Origin: Saccoglossus kowalevskii
Taxonomy: Eukaryota; Hemichordata; Enteropneusta; Harrimaniidae
NCBI RefSeq assembly: GCF_000003605.2
Contig: NW_003140817.1
Location: 382,403 to 446,402 of the forward strand
Reading direction: 5' to 3'
DNA: 64,000 nucleotides
The position numbers and the translations under genes were made by a program. Under the pieces are notes generated by a model, which saw only the letters and a program-made list of their open reading frames with translations, was not told where the DNA came from and did not search any database. Below, one piece after another: positions 34,166 through 46,930 of the stretch. Position 1 is the first letter of the stretch. Every line of letters begins with the position of its first letter.

Positions 34166-37100
34166 TACAGTAAATAGTGAGACACGCTCTCGTCTTGAGA
34201 CTTGTATTGCAAGCTAACAAAAATCGCCTTGTGTCAGATTTGAATTGTACCAGAGATCATACATACTGCAGAAAATGTAAATTTTAATTCATGTCGTCGA
34301 CCAGTAATAATAGTGCAGTGGTGCTCGTTTACATATCTCAAAGTGAGGTTTCCATTCAAAATGAATTTGTCTTCAAAGATTTACTGTAATGCTACAATCT
34401 TACAATAATCCATTGACGTCGTGATTTTTGACAGTTAAATCGGGACATAACAGAATGGTCACAAATACACAGTACTGTAAACCTTTTTTTTCTGAAAATG
34501 ATAACTATTTATAGGGTACATTACATTGCTGGAAGTAATGGTCATTGTTTGTTGATGTGTGTAAATGAAATGTCACAAGAACTCTGCTGTCCTGAGGAGA
34601 AATTACACGACTGACTGTACTTTACTGAATGCACAGTTTTAATCAGTCTGCCAACTGAATGCAAAAATGAAACCTGTTTCATTCCCGCAGTTAGTCGGCT
34701 AACAATTGCACCAGCACAACCGGTTAAAATTGACGAATTACAGTTGGTTGTTTAATTTCTTCTTTAAGGACCCACATAAAATATTCATTTTACGATTAGC
34801 TCTGAGTGAAGAAATTCTTGAATGTTCCATCTCCTGCAAAATACTGTGGTTTATGCAGTAAGTGATTAACTGTCATTACACCTTCTTCCATATTTATCAA
34901 TTATCAGTCTCTGTGTGCTATGAATTTATGTTGTTGAATGATTGTATCTACTGTATGGTATCTTGGTTCATTATCAAATCACCAGCTGCTGCCCTTGGAA
35001 CAGCAATATACAGATAAAATTGTATTGTTTACTTTTTTTTGGTTTATTTCTTTACTGCCATTTATTGAGTCTTGTATCTGATTGTATCCTTTTGTAGAGC
35101 ACAAACGTAAAAATGATTAGGTTAGATGCACATGTTAAAAATAGACGATGTTGTGACCAACCGATATAATTTATCCATGTGTGCATTATGTTTTTAGCTT
35201 CATTGATGACGTAAGCGATCAATGAAAATGAGATGTGCAATTATTAACATGTTGAATGTTTTGTTGAGGTAGAAACAGCTGATGTAATTTTTTCTTGGCG
35301 ATGTTAAATCTACAACAAATACTGTAGTGAAATCGGCAATATGGGTGGGGGCGGGGGGTTGTAGTGAAATCAGTGATATTTGGGGGGGGGTTCTGGTAAG
35401 AATTGTGCTTCCATATGACATGTGAGGAAATCAGGCATATCAAAACAGATTTTTTATTTTAGCTGTATTTATTTATTTGTTTGATATGTTTTTGTATAGG
35501 AGTCCCACCCCCTAGATAGATCAGAAGTTTCCTTAACTATATATATATAGATTGTGTACAAAGTGACTTTTGTAAATTCTATCAATAAACTTACTGATAG
35601 TAGTCGTGTCTCTCAGAGACTATTCAACCCTTGGGTTGCTTTGTAATTCGCAATGTATGTAATTGTGCTTCGCTCAGAAACCAAAATATTTTGTGCATAC
35701 AGGTGACATTTTCTGTAATTCCAATATGCAGGTTTTTTAAAAAAAAACACAAAAATTAAATTCTTGAATTTTGGAATGCGACCTGACTTTGCGTTTGGTT
35801 AGTTGCTTATTGTAGGTAAATATACCTATAATTAATTTTAAATTTTTAAAATTTATCTTTACCAGAGCTGTACTTGGTGAATAAAAATTGTAAATATTTA
35901 AAGGTGGCTGTATCTCATGAGCAGGGTGGGAATATGTTGCAACATAAATCCATGGTTGTCTTGGGTTGACCTTGACTGTGATCGAGCATGCCCATGTAGA
36001 ATAGTGTTTACAATTTACTGCAAGAAATTAAATTATTACAAAGTATTTCTCTGAAAAATAAAAATTATCTTTGAGCAGCAGTTTACTGTATTTTTAATGG
36101 TTTATTGTATGAAGAGTGATTCTTGTGTCTGCATTTTCCGTGTTTTCATCAATTCAAATCCACATTCATCTTTATTCATTGTTGATAAACAAATGCAATA
36201 TTAAATACAGTGAACATCAGAAACCTGGGGACTTTATTAACATCTTATGAATATTAATTTTTTTAAATAAAATTTATTGTTAGATTTTAAACTGACTAAT
36301 CCAGAAATAGTAATGTAACTTCGTTATAATATTAATGAGTTATTTCAATGTTATCCATTCAGCAAATGCTTCCTTTCAAATAAATTGGTGGTCATAAGAA
36401 TCTGTTGGTACGGCAGGTATTTTCGCTAATAAGTTTTGAAACATAAAATCAAAAAATATTCTACAAGATCAAGCAATGAGAATGACTTACCATTGACATC
36501 TTAAATTTGTAGAAAGATTACAAAATCTATTATCTAAATTGAAGACCCAAATGATAAAAAAAAAATGTAAAATGTTAAAAACAGATTGGCTTCTTGCCTA
36601 ATTAAACAGCTGCTAATAAAATAACTTCCAAATGGGAAACGCGTATTTGTTTGTTTCATCAACTTCAAAAACCTTTGGCTCAGTTCAGCACCAGGGTTTA
36701 CTTTACAAAATCATCGGAGAATTTGGTTTTACTGTAAACTTATAAAGTACCGGGTAGATCAATCTACCAACTTGGCACTTAGAAAACAAACAAATATTTT
36801 CTGTTTAAAGAAACATCAGGCAAGGGAATGACCTGATTCCCCCTTGTTTTAATATATTTGTAAATGATAACAAAAAAAGACTGCAAAAAATTATCAATCA
36901 ATATTCTAACTTAAGTCACTAATAGAACTTGGATTCACTTTGAGTTTATAAATAATTTTAAAGAAGTTATCAAAAAATATATGAATATTTTGCAAAGATC
37001 TGATAAAAGAATGACAGATCAAGCTTTTGGTATAGGTAATTGTTCTTTGACGTTGTTTGGGTGTCGGCAATTTATTCACGCCTATTACGTTTATACACAA

Positions 37101-37718
37101 TAATTATTAATAATATTAGGTATGACTGGCTGTCGACAGTCTAATTTTGACTGAAAATGACATTTTCAGTTTTTTCTTGAAAGTCATTACTTTAAATCAA
37201 TATAAAGGATGTAGTAACCATCAATGCAATAAGGCTGTCATCATCCCCTGGTATGTATGACATTGGCAAATCCCCCAGTTGTTTCCCCGGGGTGGGGGTG
37301 GCTGAAGTAAAACCTTCAAATTTTGGCCACAAGTCATTCATTCCCACCTGTGGTAATATTTATTATGTTATATTGCTTGTTATTGTCATAATGAGGCACC
37401 TGTGCACCTTCCTTGTGTGACAACTAGATCTTCCTTAGACAATAAAGTTTTGTAATAATTCAAATAGGAAATACTAATTAGAATAATACTTCAGCTGCAA
37501 CAGGGTACCCTACCCTCCTGACCTAATTGTGTTGTCTAGTGTTACCTTGTTGACTATCAGAACAAGACCTAGTTGTGTTACACTGACAAGCACCTAACAA
37601 ACCTAACCGGAAGTGGTTTCCTTACTACTCGTCCTCTGGCTTGACTACCGGTACTTCAGTTACCATGACACTAAACAAAAGTAAATGGCTGAGGGTTGTT
37701 ATGATCTACATTGACATC
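34166..37718. other. Intergenic, nothing recognised
   Basis: AT-rich sequence downstream of SGSM3. G-runs near 35340-35395 and 37290, short simple repeats and chance open frames only. Confidence 0.5.
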
Positions 37719-37852
37719 AATAGACCATTTTCCGTTGCGAAATAAAGAAATTCTAGTTCAAAATCAAATCGTTCGATTTTTGCGACAGACGTTCGGCGCG
37801 CGTCTTTCATGCATCTCGCGAGATCTCGCAATTGTACGGAAAATCACCTATT
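37719..37852 (-). mobile_element. Internally deleted MITE of the 11137 family
   Basis: Ends AATAGACCATTTTCCGT (37719-37735) and ACGGAAAATCACCTATT (37836-37852) are inverse. Inside it keeps CGAAATAAAGAAATTCTAGT, TCAAAATCAAATCGTTCG and CATCTCGCGAGATCTCGC, all present inverted at 11155-11250, but lacks the rest of that element. Confidence 0.75.
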
Positions 37853-38266
37853 AATACCTTACAGTCACCTTATCACTGATGAACTCGCCCTACAGTTACC
37901 ATTCCTAGGTACATCTATTACAATGTACTTCAAAGAGCAAAATTTTAAATTTGAGGCACACCATAGTGATACCTAGGCCTATAGGTAGTGCTCCATTCAA
38001 CCACCATTTTTTTCTTCTCGCAGCTCCCAGGTAGAAAAAATTGAAGAGACACAATATAGTTACCAGGGTTATTGTTTTAGCGATGTCTTTAAGAAGCATT
38101 ATCTGATGGCCCTAACAAGTGTGTGCTAGTTCTGTTACCTCTTATTGTAATTAACATTGTTGGAGGTTTGTTCATCATGCTTAATAGAGGAAACAATGTC
38201 AACAAGTTTGAGTATGCTTGTTTGTATTTATATTAAAAATTGTTGTGGTATGAGAGAAGATCCGAA

Positions 38267-41200
38267 AAGTATCGATATTGATTGTACTGAAAAGCTTTAT
38301 TATGACTTCTTATCAAATATCTATAGTGACTGTCCTAGGGGGCTTTATTAAGAATCGCTATCAAGTATCTATAGTGACCTGTCTAGGGGGCTTTATTAAG
38401 AATCGCTATCAAGTATCTATAGTGACTGTCCTAGGGGGCTTTATTAAGAATCGCTATCAAGTATCTATAGTGACTGTTCTAGGGGGCTTTATTAAGAATC
38501 GCTATCAAGTATCTATAGTGACTGTCCTAGGGGGCTTTATTAAGAATCGCTATCAAGTATCTATAGTGACTGTTCTAGGGGGCTTTATTAAGAATCGCTA
38601 TCAAGTATCTATAGTGACTGTCCTAGGGGGCTTTATTAAGAATCGCTATAAAGTATCTATAGTGACTGTCCTAGGAGGCTTTATTAAGAATCGCTATCAA
38701 GTATCTATAGTGACTGTCCTAGGGGGCTTTATTAAGAATCGCTATCAAGTATCTATAGTGACTGTTCTAGGGGGCTTTATTAAGAATCGCTATCAAGTAT
38801 CTATAGTGACTGTCCTAGGGGGCTTTATTAAGAATCGCTATCAAGTATCTATAGTGACTGTCCTAAGGGGCTTTATTATGACTCTCTATCAAGTATCTAT
38901 AGTGATTGTCCTTAGGAACATTACTATGACTTGCTATCAAATATCTATAGTGACTGTCCTAAGGAGCTAGATTATGACTTGTTATCAAATATTTATAGTG
39001 ACAGTTCTAAGGGGCTTTGTTATGACTTGTTATCAAGTATTTATAGTGACAGTTCTAAGGGGCTTTATATGACTTGTTATCAAATATCTGTAGTGACTGT
39101 CCTAAGGAGCTAGATTATGACTTGTTATCAAGTATTTATAGTGACAGTTCTAAGGGGCTTTATATGACTCTCAATCAAATATCTGTAGTGACTGTCCTAA
39201 GGAGCTAGATTATGACTTGCTATCAAATATTTATAGTGACAGTTCTAAGGGGCTTTATTATGACTTGTTATCAATTATTTATAGTGACAGTTCTAAGGGG
39301 CTTTATATGACTTGTTATCAAATATCTGTAGTGACTGTCCTAAGGAACTAGATTATGACTTGTTATCAAGTATTTATAGTGACAGTTCTAAGGGGCTTTA
39401 TATGACTCTCAATCAAATATCTGTAGTGACTGTCCTAAGGAGCTAGATTATGACTTGCTATCAAATATTTATAGTGACAGTTCTAAGGGGCTTTATTATG
39501 ACTTGTTATCAATTATTTATAGTGACAGTTCTAAGGGGCTTTATTATGACTCGCAATCAAATATATGTAGTGACTGTCCTGGGGAAGCTTATTATGACTG
39601 GCTATCAAGTGTCTATAGTGACTGTCCTAAGGGACCTTATTATGACTTGCTATCAAGTATCTATAGTGACTCTCCTAAGAGGCTTTATTATGACTTGTTA
39701 TCAAGTATTTATAGTGACTGTTCTAAGGGGCTTTATTATGACTCGCAATCAAATATCTGTAGTGACTTTCCTAAGGAACCTTATTATGACTGTTATCAAG
39801 TATTATAGTGACTGTCCTAGGGGGGCTTTATTATGGATCGCTATCAAATATCTATAATGACTGTCCTAAGGGGCTTTATTATGACTGGCTATCAAGTGTC
39901 TATAGTGACTGTCCTAAGGAACCTTATTATGACTGGCTATCAAGTGTCTATAGTGACTGTCCCAAGGGACCCTATTATGACTTGCTATCAAGTATCTATA
40001 GTGACTGTTCTAAGGGGCTTTATTATGACTTGTTATCAAGTATTTATAGTGACAGTTTTAAGGGGCTTTATTATGACTCGGAATCAATGATCTGTAGTGA
40101 CTGTCCTAAGGAGCCTTATTATGACTCGCTATTACATATCTATATCGACTGTCCTAAGGGGCTTTATTATGACTCACTATGAAATACGTAATTGTATCTA
40201 TAGTGACTGTCCTAAGCCTAAGGGACCTTATTATGACTTTCTATCAAGTATCTATAGTGACTGTCCTAAGGAGCTTTATTATGAATAGCTATCAAGTACT
40301 CGTATCTATCGTGACTGTCCTAAGAACCTTTTATGACTCGTTATCAAATATCTATAGTGACTTTCCTAAGAGACTTTATTATGACTCGCTATCAAGTATC
40401 CATAGTGACTGTCCTAAGGGACCTTATAATGACTCACTATTAAATATCTATAGCGACTGTCCTAAGGGACATTATAGTGACTTGCTATCAAATATCTCTA
40501 GTGACTGTCCTAAGGGGCTTTATTATGAATCGCTATCAAGTTATTATAGTGACTGTCCTAGGGGGCTTTATTGTGACTTGCTATCAAATATCTATAGTGA
40601 CTGTCCTAAGGAACCTTATTATGACTTACTATCAAGTATCTATAGTGACTGTCCTAGGGAGCTTTATTGTGACTTGCTATCAAGTATCTATAGTGATTGT
40701 CCTAAGGGGCTTATTATGACTTGCTATCAAATGCATTGCGTCTACAGTGGCAGTTCTAAGGGGCTAGATTATGACTTGTTATCAAGTATTCAAAGTGACT
40801 GTTCTAAGGGGCTTTATTATGACTTGTTATCAAGTATTCAAAGTGACTGTTCTAGGGGGCTTTATTATGACTTGCGATCAAATATTTGTAATGAATGTCC
40901 TAAGGAACCGTATTATGACTGGCTATCAAGTATCTAAAGTGACTGTCCTAAGGGATCTTATTATGACTCGCTATCAAATATCTATATCGACTGTCCTAGG
41001 GGACCTTATTATGACTTGCTATCAAGTATCTATAGCAACTGTCCTAAGGGACGTTATTATGACATTCTATCAAGTATTTATAGTGAGTGTCTTAAGGGGC
41101 TTCATTATGAATAGCTATCAAGTACTAGTATCTATAGTGACTGTCCTAAGAACCTTCTATGACTCACTATCAAATATCTATAGCGACTGTCCTAAGGGGC

Positions 41201-41480
41201 TTTATTATGACTCGCTATCAAATATCTATGTGACTGTCCTAAGGGGCTTTACTATGACTCACTATCAAGTATTATAGTGACTTTCCTAGGGGGCTTTATT
41301 ATGACTAGCTATCGAATATCTATAGTGACTGTCCTAAGGGGCTAGATTATGAATCGCTATCAAGTGTCTATAGTGACTGTCCTAAGTGGCTTCATTATGA
41401 CTCACAATAAAATATCCATAGTGACTGTCCTAAAGGGCTTCATTGTGAATTGCTATCAAGTATCTATAGCGACTGTCCTA
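38267..41480 (+). repeat. 48-bp satellite, about 65 copies, with homogeneous block and higher-order repeat
   Basis: Unit roughly TCAAGTATCTATAGTGACTG, TCCTAAGGGGCTTTATTATG, ACTTGCTA. From 38349 to about 38860 some 11 copies are almost identical (CTAGGGGGC, AAGAATCGC variant). From about 39060 to 39480 a five-unit block repeats at 239 bases. The remainder is diverged. A 48-base period divides by three, so two forward frames stay open for long runs; frame breaks between blocks argue against a protein. Confidence 0.95.
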
Positions 41481-41537
41481 ATCACTGCACATGCGTATTT
41501 AGGCTTACATATCTTCGTGTTTCGTTGAGTCGCAGAC

Positions 41538-41710
41538 TACTGTAAAATACTTTATTTTAGCTGACATTAATTTTCACTGAAAAGAATTTTTGGGTGTTTT
41601 GTTTAAAATTCATTTTCACTGATTTTTGAATGTAAAATATAGGGGAAAAGGTATATTCACTGGATTTTACTGAATCACTCCTTAATCGAAATTAAAATAT
41701 GTTATGGTAA
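41538..41710. mobile_element. MITE, TACTGTAAAATACTTTATTT family
   Basis: Left end TACTGTAAAATACTTTATTT, then TAGCTGACATTAATTTTCAC. Right end ATCGAAATTAAAATATGTTA TGGTAA, a decayed inverse. It is related to 1193-1405. Confidence 0.6.
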
Positions 41711-42760
41711 TTGCTTCTCACTTCATCACCATAATAGCCTTATTGCGACACATATGCAGAAAACATTTCCCCCTTTTAGATCAAATCCCAGATATAAAAG
41801 CTCGTTAAAAAAAATGGAGCGAAGAAATTCCATGTAATTTTTGTGGAATAGTAACTCAATTGATATGCTATCCAGTATCCCCATGTTATACATGATATGA
41901 TCAAAGTCCAATCGTATTTAGCACGCGAGATGATAGTGCACATATTAGAAAAATATATAAAAAATATTTGACATTTTCTTATCATAATTCATCAGCACTC
42001 GTTCTCATTAATTCATTTGATGTTTATCTATCGATTTACAATTTTTGAATTTGTACAAATTTTAATCCTTGATTAAGCATAGTCTTATAAAATAATAGTG
42101 GTTTAGTATTATTATGTTTCGCAGTAAAATTTTTAATCATTGATTACGCATCGTCATTGATCTATAAAATAACATTAGTTTAGTATTATCTTTTGAAGCC
42201 CTATGCTAGTATAGAGGTTAATGACGATGTGTGGTCCATCCAACGGTTCGCAGTTGCACCGACAGTATTAATCGTACTTATGCGTAATCTCGCAATATGG
42301 TACATGGCTTATAATGTTGTTTCTTGTAGCTGGTGTGAATTATTTAATATACAGATTTCAAATAATAATAGTAATATCAAGTTTTGTAATGCACCAAACA
42401 ACGGCCGTTGCTAGGGAGGCAGTACTTAGCGATGAACCTGAGCGTTGCAAATTTGTGCCGCGGTTTTGGGCGTGTGCGTAGTCAAGTCACTGGTGTGCAT
42501 ATGCGAGTCGCACAACATACTAGTAATATATGTCGTGATTCAGTTGTTTTATGTCTGTGTCGAACGTTATATGCACTGCTAAAATGGAAGCATAGTAAAT
42601 TTAACTTATCATCATGGCTACCACGAAATTCTTCTGAACGGAAACAGAACGCGTATCAACAAATATCACATCGTTTATGACATCGTCTATCGAGTACAGA
42701 CACGTGCAGACAGGCATACATTCACACATACATACATACACACACAATTGTTATACGGTA
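41711..42760. other. Intergenic, nothing recognised
   Basis: A short duplication (TTTTTAATC(A/C)TTGATTA(A/C)GCAT near 42060 and 42130) and an ACAT/AC microsatellite near 42717-42748. Small open frames look random. Confidence 0.5.
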
Positions 42761-42773
42761 GTTCTCTTTTTGG
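42761..42773 (-). promoter_or_regulatory. Histone downstream element of H1
   Basis: Minus-strand CCAAAAAGAGAAC lies about 11-23 bases after the stem-loop. This purine-rich block fits the U7 snRNA binding site of replication-dependent histone genes. Confidence 0.75.
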
Positions 42774-42784
42774 AGGATGTGGTT

Positions 42785-42800
42785 GGCCCTGAAAAGGGCC
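42785..42800 (-). terminator. Histone 3' stem-loop
   Basis: The minus strand reads GGCCCT-TTTC-AGGGCC: six-base stem and UUUC loop exactly as in the metazoan histone consensus, with AACCACA after it (ACCA cleavage type). It is 36 bases beyond the H1 stop. It binds SLBP and replaces a poly(A) tail. Confidence 0.95.
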
Positions 42801-42836
42801 GTTTGGTTTGGGTTTGTGAAGTATGCATTCAGTCGC

Positions 42837-43391
42837 TTACTTCTTTTTTGAAGCGGCCTTCTTCTTTGGTGACTTCTTTACCTTCTTGGCCGGAGCCTTC
42901 TTTGCTGCCTTTGGCTTCTTCGTTGGTGTCTTTTTTGGTTTCTTTTCAGCCTTGGCTTTTGGTTTCTTTGCTTTTGGCTTCTTTGCTTTAGGCTTCTTTT
43001 CCTTTGGTTTCTTGGTTGCCTTCTTGGCTGCTTTAGGCTTCTTGGCCTTTGGTTTCTTGGCCTTAGGCTTCTTTGGTTTCTTCTCTGCCTTTGTCTTGGG
43101 GTTCAGCTTGAAGCTACCAGAAGCACCCTTGCCTTTGGTCTGTACCAATTTGCCGCTGGTTACACCACTCTTGAGACAACGACGGACAAACGGGGTGATT
43201 TTTTCGACATCGACTTTGTAGTTGGCACCGATGTATTTCTTGATTGCCTGCAAAGATGATCCATTACGCTCTTTCAAGTTGGTAATGGCCGCGACGATCA
43301 TATCGATGGTCTTTGGGTGAGCTGCCGGTGCTCTTGGCTTCTTCGGCTTGCTAGCCTTTTTGGCTGGTGCGGGAGCTGCTGCGTCAGACAT
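42837..43391 (-). CDS. Histone H1 (replication-dependent linker histone)
   Basis: Intronless, 184 residues. Residues 1-23 are an Ala/Pro/Lys N-tail. Residues about 24-97 are the winged-helix globular (H15) domain with [17 protein letters not shown] and the hallmark [10 protein letters not shown] (87-96). Residues 98-184 are a Lys/Pro/Ala tail made of KKPKA-type repeats. It binds linker DNA at the nucleosome entry/exit and compacts chromatin. The first ATG gives the typical MSD start. The stem-loop and purine element downstream place it among S-phase histone genes. No core histone genes lie in this window. A cysteine at residue 72, in the globular domain, is unusual for H1. The strong Lys-rich bias creates a long antisense reading frame (42823-43221) that is not a gene. 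Confidence 0.97.
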   Translation of the reverse strand: MSDAAAPAPAKKASKPKKPRAPAAHPKTIDMIVAAITNLKERNGSSLQAIKKYIGANYKVDVEKITPFVRRCLKSGVTSGKLVQTKGKGASGSFKLNPKTKAEKKPKKPKAKKPKAKKPKAAKKATKKPKEKKPKAKKPKAKKPKAKAEKKPKKTPTKKPKAAKKAPAKKVKKSPKKKAASKKK

Positions 43392-43441
43392 GTTGTCAGC
43401 GAGACTTTGTTTACTGAAGTAGAATCAGAAAGCAAATTGAA

Positions 43442-43449
43442 TTTCCCGC
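43442..43449. promoter_or_regulatory. E2F-type site upstream of H1
   Basis: TTTCCCGC, an exact match to the E2F consensus TTTSSCGC, 51 bases before the H1 start codon. It suits S-phase control. I did not find a clear H1 box (AAACACA) or CCAAT box nearby. A TATA-like GTGAATAAGAG lies about 75 bases upstream of the start on the minus strand. Confidence 0.4.
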
Positions 43450-45564
43450 TAACTACGCCGCCTCTTATTCACTCATTGCGAACGTCAGAGAGAACATCAT
43501 ATCGACTAAGTGCGCGCCACATAATGGACGACCACTTTGAGTGTCAATATGTGCTTCATACCCGAAATAAAACCATTCGCTCTCCTCCGTCGAACACATT
43601 TGCGGAACCCCTTGACACTGTTTCAAAAACTGAGACTATATACTTCAACTTGATATATCATATATGGCGTATACTTTTAAATGCATCGAATTATTTCAAT
43701 TCAAACTCTGTGTAACGCGCTTGTCAAACTGCATCCAGCGAGTTCGGAGAGGGATATTTTAACAAAGCTAATTCTCGCGCAACAAAATATACACTTAAAA
43801 CCACACTTTAGTGTATGTACTTGTCGTAAATATTCATTTTATTTGTAAATAAGGATAGTTTTTACAACTTTTCAGCGTTTGAAAAAAAAATGACAAGCAC
43901 ATTGTCGGCCATTTTCATCATAAACATGACGACTGCCTTCTACCAATACTCGTGATTACAGGACCATTTACTCGTCGGTAATCAACAAAATTGTAAGATA
44001 GTTCATTCATATTGTATAAAATATCTTCAAAAATAGTTATTCGTTGTCACAGCCATGCATATTTCAACGGGTTTCCCACTTTTTGGCGAGTTTTCGTTTA
44101 TTTACATTTGCCGCAACCAAGGATGCAATCTGCATATGAAATTAACTTCCGCCATTGGCTGCCGATGTTTTTCGTCTGCGAACTCTGCAATTTTGTAGAT
44201 TTTGATCAATTATTCGTGATATTTTCACTACTTATTGTTGGATTGTGAGGCCAACCATATTTGTAGACTCTATAACGGACTAACTAGGCTGATTTTTTTG
44301 TATTTTATCGCGACTTTCATTCATGTCTGCGATGCAATTATTATAGGATGACAATGACAGCTTCAGCGACCAGGGACAGGTCATGTTACGACGGATTGCC
44401 TGAAGATTACCACGGATAGTATCTATTCTAATTGCTGATATTATTATTCACATCGTGCCGTTATTAGTTACAACGGTCAGTAAAAAATATGCTTCGTTTC
44501 CTCAACAGTGCTGACTATTCTCGCTGATTTTGGCGATACACTTTACTTAGTTCAGGGTCAAATGGCCACTCGTACGTGTCTCAGCAAATCCCTATGACTT
44601 TGGGACCATTATGTATCTATTACAACTATAACTTATGTATTTCAAACAAATGGTGTCGATGAATATTTCGAAAAAGAATCGCTATAAAACAACGTATATG
44701 TTGACTTCGTTGTTGCAGCTGTTAAGTGTATACCACAAATATTCTTGCCGCCATTTTCTGGGGGCCTGGATTTTCTGAAAGGGCAATGGGTCATCACAGC
44801 CAATAACGTATACAATAGTATTCCTGTTGTGGTATCCCGTATATTACCTGACCATGTTTATAAAATGTACACAAATATAACATAAATACATAAATATTTA
44901 TATTATGTAATGTTTAAACTTTACTAAAAATTCTGGGACGAGGCCGTAAATAGAAAACTATTTATCTGACTGGAACGCCCGCCGCTTGCCTCGATATTTC
45001 GAAAATACTACCTCTTCGAGAACATTATACATTACATGATTAAATGCAAATTTTATCTTGGATAGTGGATGCAAATACACAGAGTATGTGAATAATAGTC
45101 TCTTCGTGGACACGAGATACCGTAATCCTGAAATTTGTGAATAGGGCAACTTGAATGGGTCCCTTTTCGATTTTCCAAAACAGAACCCGCCAATATTGAG
45201 AAAGAACACTGAGAAAGAACTTAAAACAAAAATGACCGATTGACCGAATTGCGCATAGACGTGAAAAGTGCTAACAATTAAATAATGTACACATCAGCAT
45301 ACGCACTAAAATTATTTCAATGTTTTATCATCTGTTTAGAATGATAATGGGGATGTTAGTGTGTGCCAGTGTAGTCAGATGTTTTACGTTTCATTTGTTG
45401 AAGGTGTCTGATTGTGCAACATGCTCGTTTAACTGGGAAAGGCGCCTCGTTCCCCACTTCAAAAATGTTTGCACATTGGGAGTGTCCTAGTAGACATATA
45501 TGTACCCATCACTCTTTATTTGTGTCAAACACTAATCTCTACACTAATTTATTCATGGACAGCA
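43450..45564. other. Intergenic, upstream of H1, nothing recognised
   Basis: More CpG than the SGSM3 gene body. No coding segment, RNA gene or clear repeat identified. Confidence 0.5.
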
Positions 45565-45856
45565 NNNNNNNNNNNNNNNNNNNNNNNNNNNNNNNNNNNN
45601 NNNNNNNNNNNNNNNNNNNNNNNNNNNNNNNNNNNNNNNNNNNNNNNNNNNNNNNNNNNNNNNNNNNNNNNNNNNNNNNNNNNNNNNNNNNNNNNNNNNN
45701 NNNNNNNNNNNNNNNNNNNNNNNNNNNNNNNNNNNNNNNNNNNNNNNNNNNNNNNNNNNNNNNNNNNNNNNNNNNNNNNNNNNNNNNNNNNNNNNNNNNN
45801 NNNNNNNNNNNNNNNNNNNNNNNNNNNNNNNNNNNNNNNNNNNNNNNNNNNNNNNN
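45565..45856. other. Assembly gap (292 N)
   Basis: Run of N. Open frames crossing it have no meaning. Confidence 0.99.
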
Positions 45857-46437
45857 GCTTAAAAGGGGTTTAAGGTCACGTGGTGACGAAAAGAAACGAG
45901 TTATATGCGACGAGTGAATTCTCATAGTCGCTAACGGCATACATATTTGGTAATGGACGTGTTTTCCGAAGGCTGAGTATAGGATAATACGATATTCGTG
46001 ATAAGTTTCATAGTGAGATTAAAGTATGTAATAATGGATTGGTCATTTCTTCCTGTTCTTTCGTTCTATGGTTTTGTTACTGTTTTTGTCACTTGAAGGG
46101 GTAATAATCTTCGAAATTGTGTCTCGAAATGTGTATGTACAGTACTTTATTTCTGGAGATCCGTCAAACTTTTCAGGGACGCGTGGTCTTAACTCCTCAA
46201 AATCATTCGCCCGAAAAACCGTCTATGAGATGTATTTTTTTAAATAATTCTGCGGTAAATAGATGGTGTAATTTGAGTGTTAATAAAAAGTTGAAAAGAT
46301 GACATTTTTATTAGTCATGATAGGTGAAAATTAGTTTCCGTAACAACGCAATAAAATGTGTTATTTGTTCGTATTCGGCTGTGGATAAACAGCTAATTTC
46401 ATTTTATCAAATGTATTCCATGAGTTCATAATTACAG

Positions 46438-46560
46438 ATATGTGATAGGAGGACTGTCTCCAAGAATGTGACAAAGCTGGTCAGTATCTTCGACAGTAAA
46501 TGCGAACTTGAACAAGACGGCGTATCACGTGACCAATTTATCAAGACCTTTGTTATGTAA
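46438..46560 (+). CDS. Candidate terminal exon of an unknown gene
   Basis: Open from an acceptor-like AATTACAG (ending 46437) to TAA at 46558-46560: 40 codons, ICDRRTVSKNVTKLV, then SIFDSKCELEQDGVSRDQF and IKTFVM. Codon use and hydrophobic spacing look protein-like, and DGVSRDQF after IFD recalls a degenerate EF-hand. No upstream exon was found; the gap at 45565-45856 lies 580 bases before it. It could be chance. Confidence 0.25.
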   Translation: MCDRRTVSKNVTKLVSIFDSKCELEQDGVSRDQFIKTFVM

Positions 46561-46930
46561 ATCAGCTACAATCAGTATGCTAATTAAATTCAATTCATTT
46601 AAATATACGGTGATTCGTTAATGCTGTAAAAAGACTGAAATTTCGCACCTAATGCATCGCGCACAGTAAATTTCGACCAACGGCAAATAACAATTGCAAT
46701 ATATTGATATATAATCTAAGATTTTTTGAGAAAAAAAATCATTTCCCCCCCTTTTTTTTTATTTTCAACGCCAACTTAGTTCACTTCTCGAGAAATAAAC
46801 CTGGTTTAAAAATGTCTGAACAAGATTTCTATGGCGTCGGTATCTTTGACCATAAATATAGCACGACGCCGAAACGTGAATATGTTCATGTCTGTCTGTC
46901 TGTTTGTCTGTTTTTGCATATGTCTTGCAG

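Noticed and set aside
38278-41277. Long forward reading frames (up to about 250 codons) of repeated NRYQVSIVTVLGGFIK or SSIYSDCPKGLYYDLL
   Set aside because: They arise because the 48-base satellite unit is divisible by three. The frame changes between blocks, two frames are open at once, and there is no promoter, leader or splice support.
38267-41480. Regularly repeated array as a CRISPR locus
   Set aside because: Repeats are contiguous without unique spacers and the DNA is animal; it is a satellite.
42823-43221. Plus-strand 132-codon frame rich in Phe/Gly/Leu
   Set aside because: Exact antisense shadow of the Lys/Pro/Ala-rich H1 tail.
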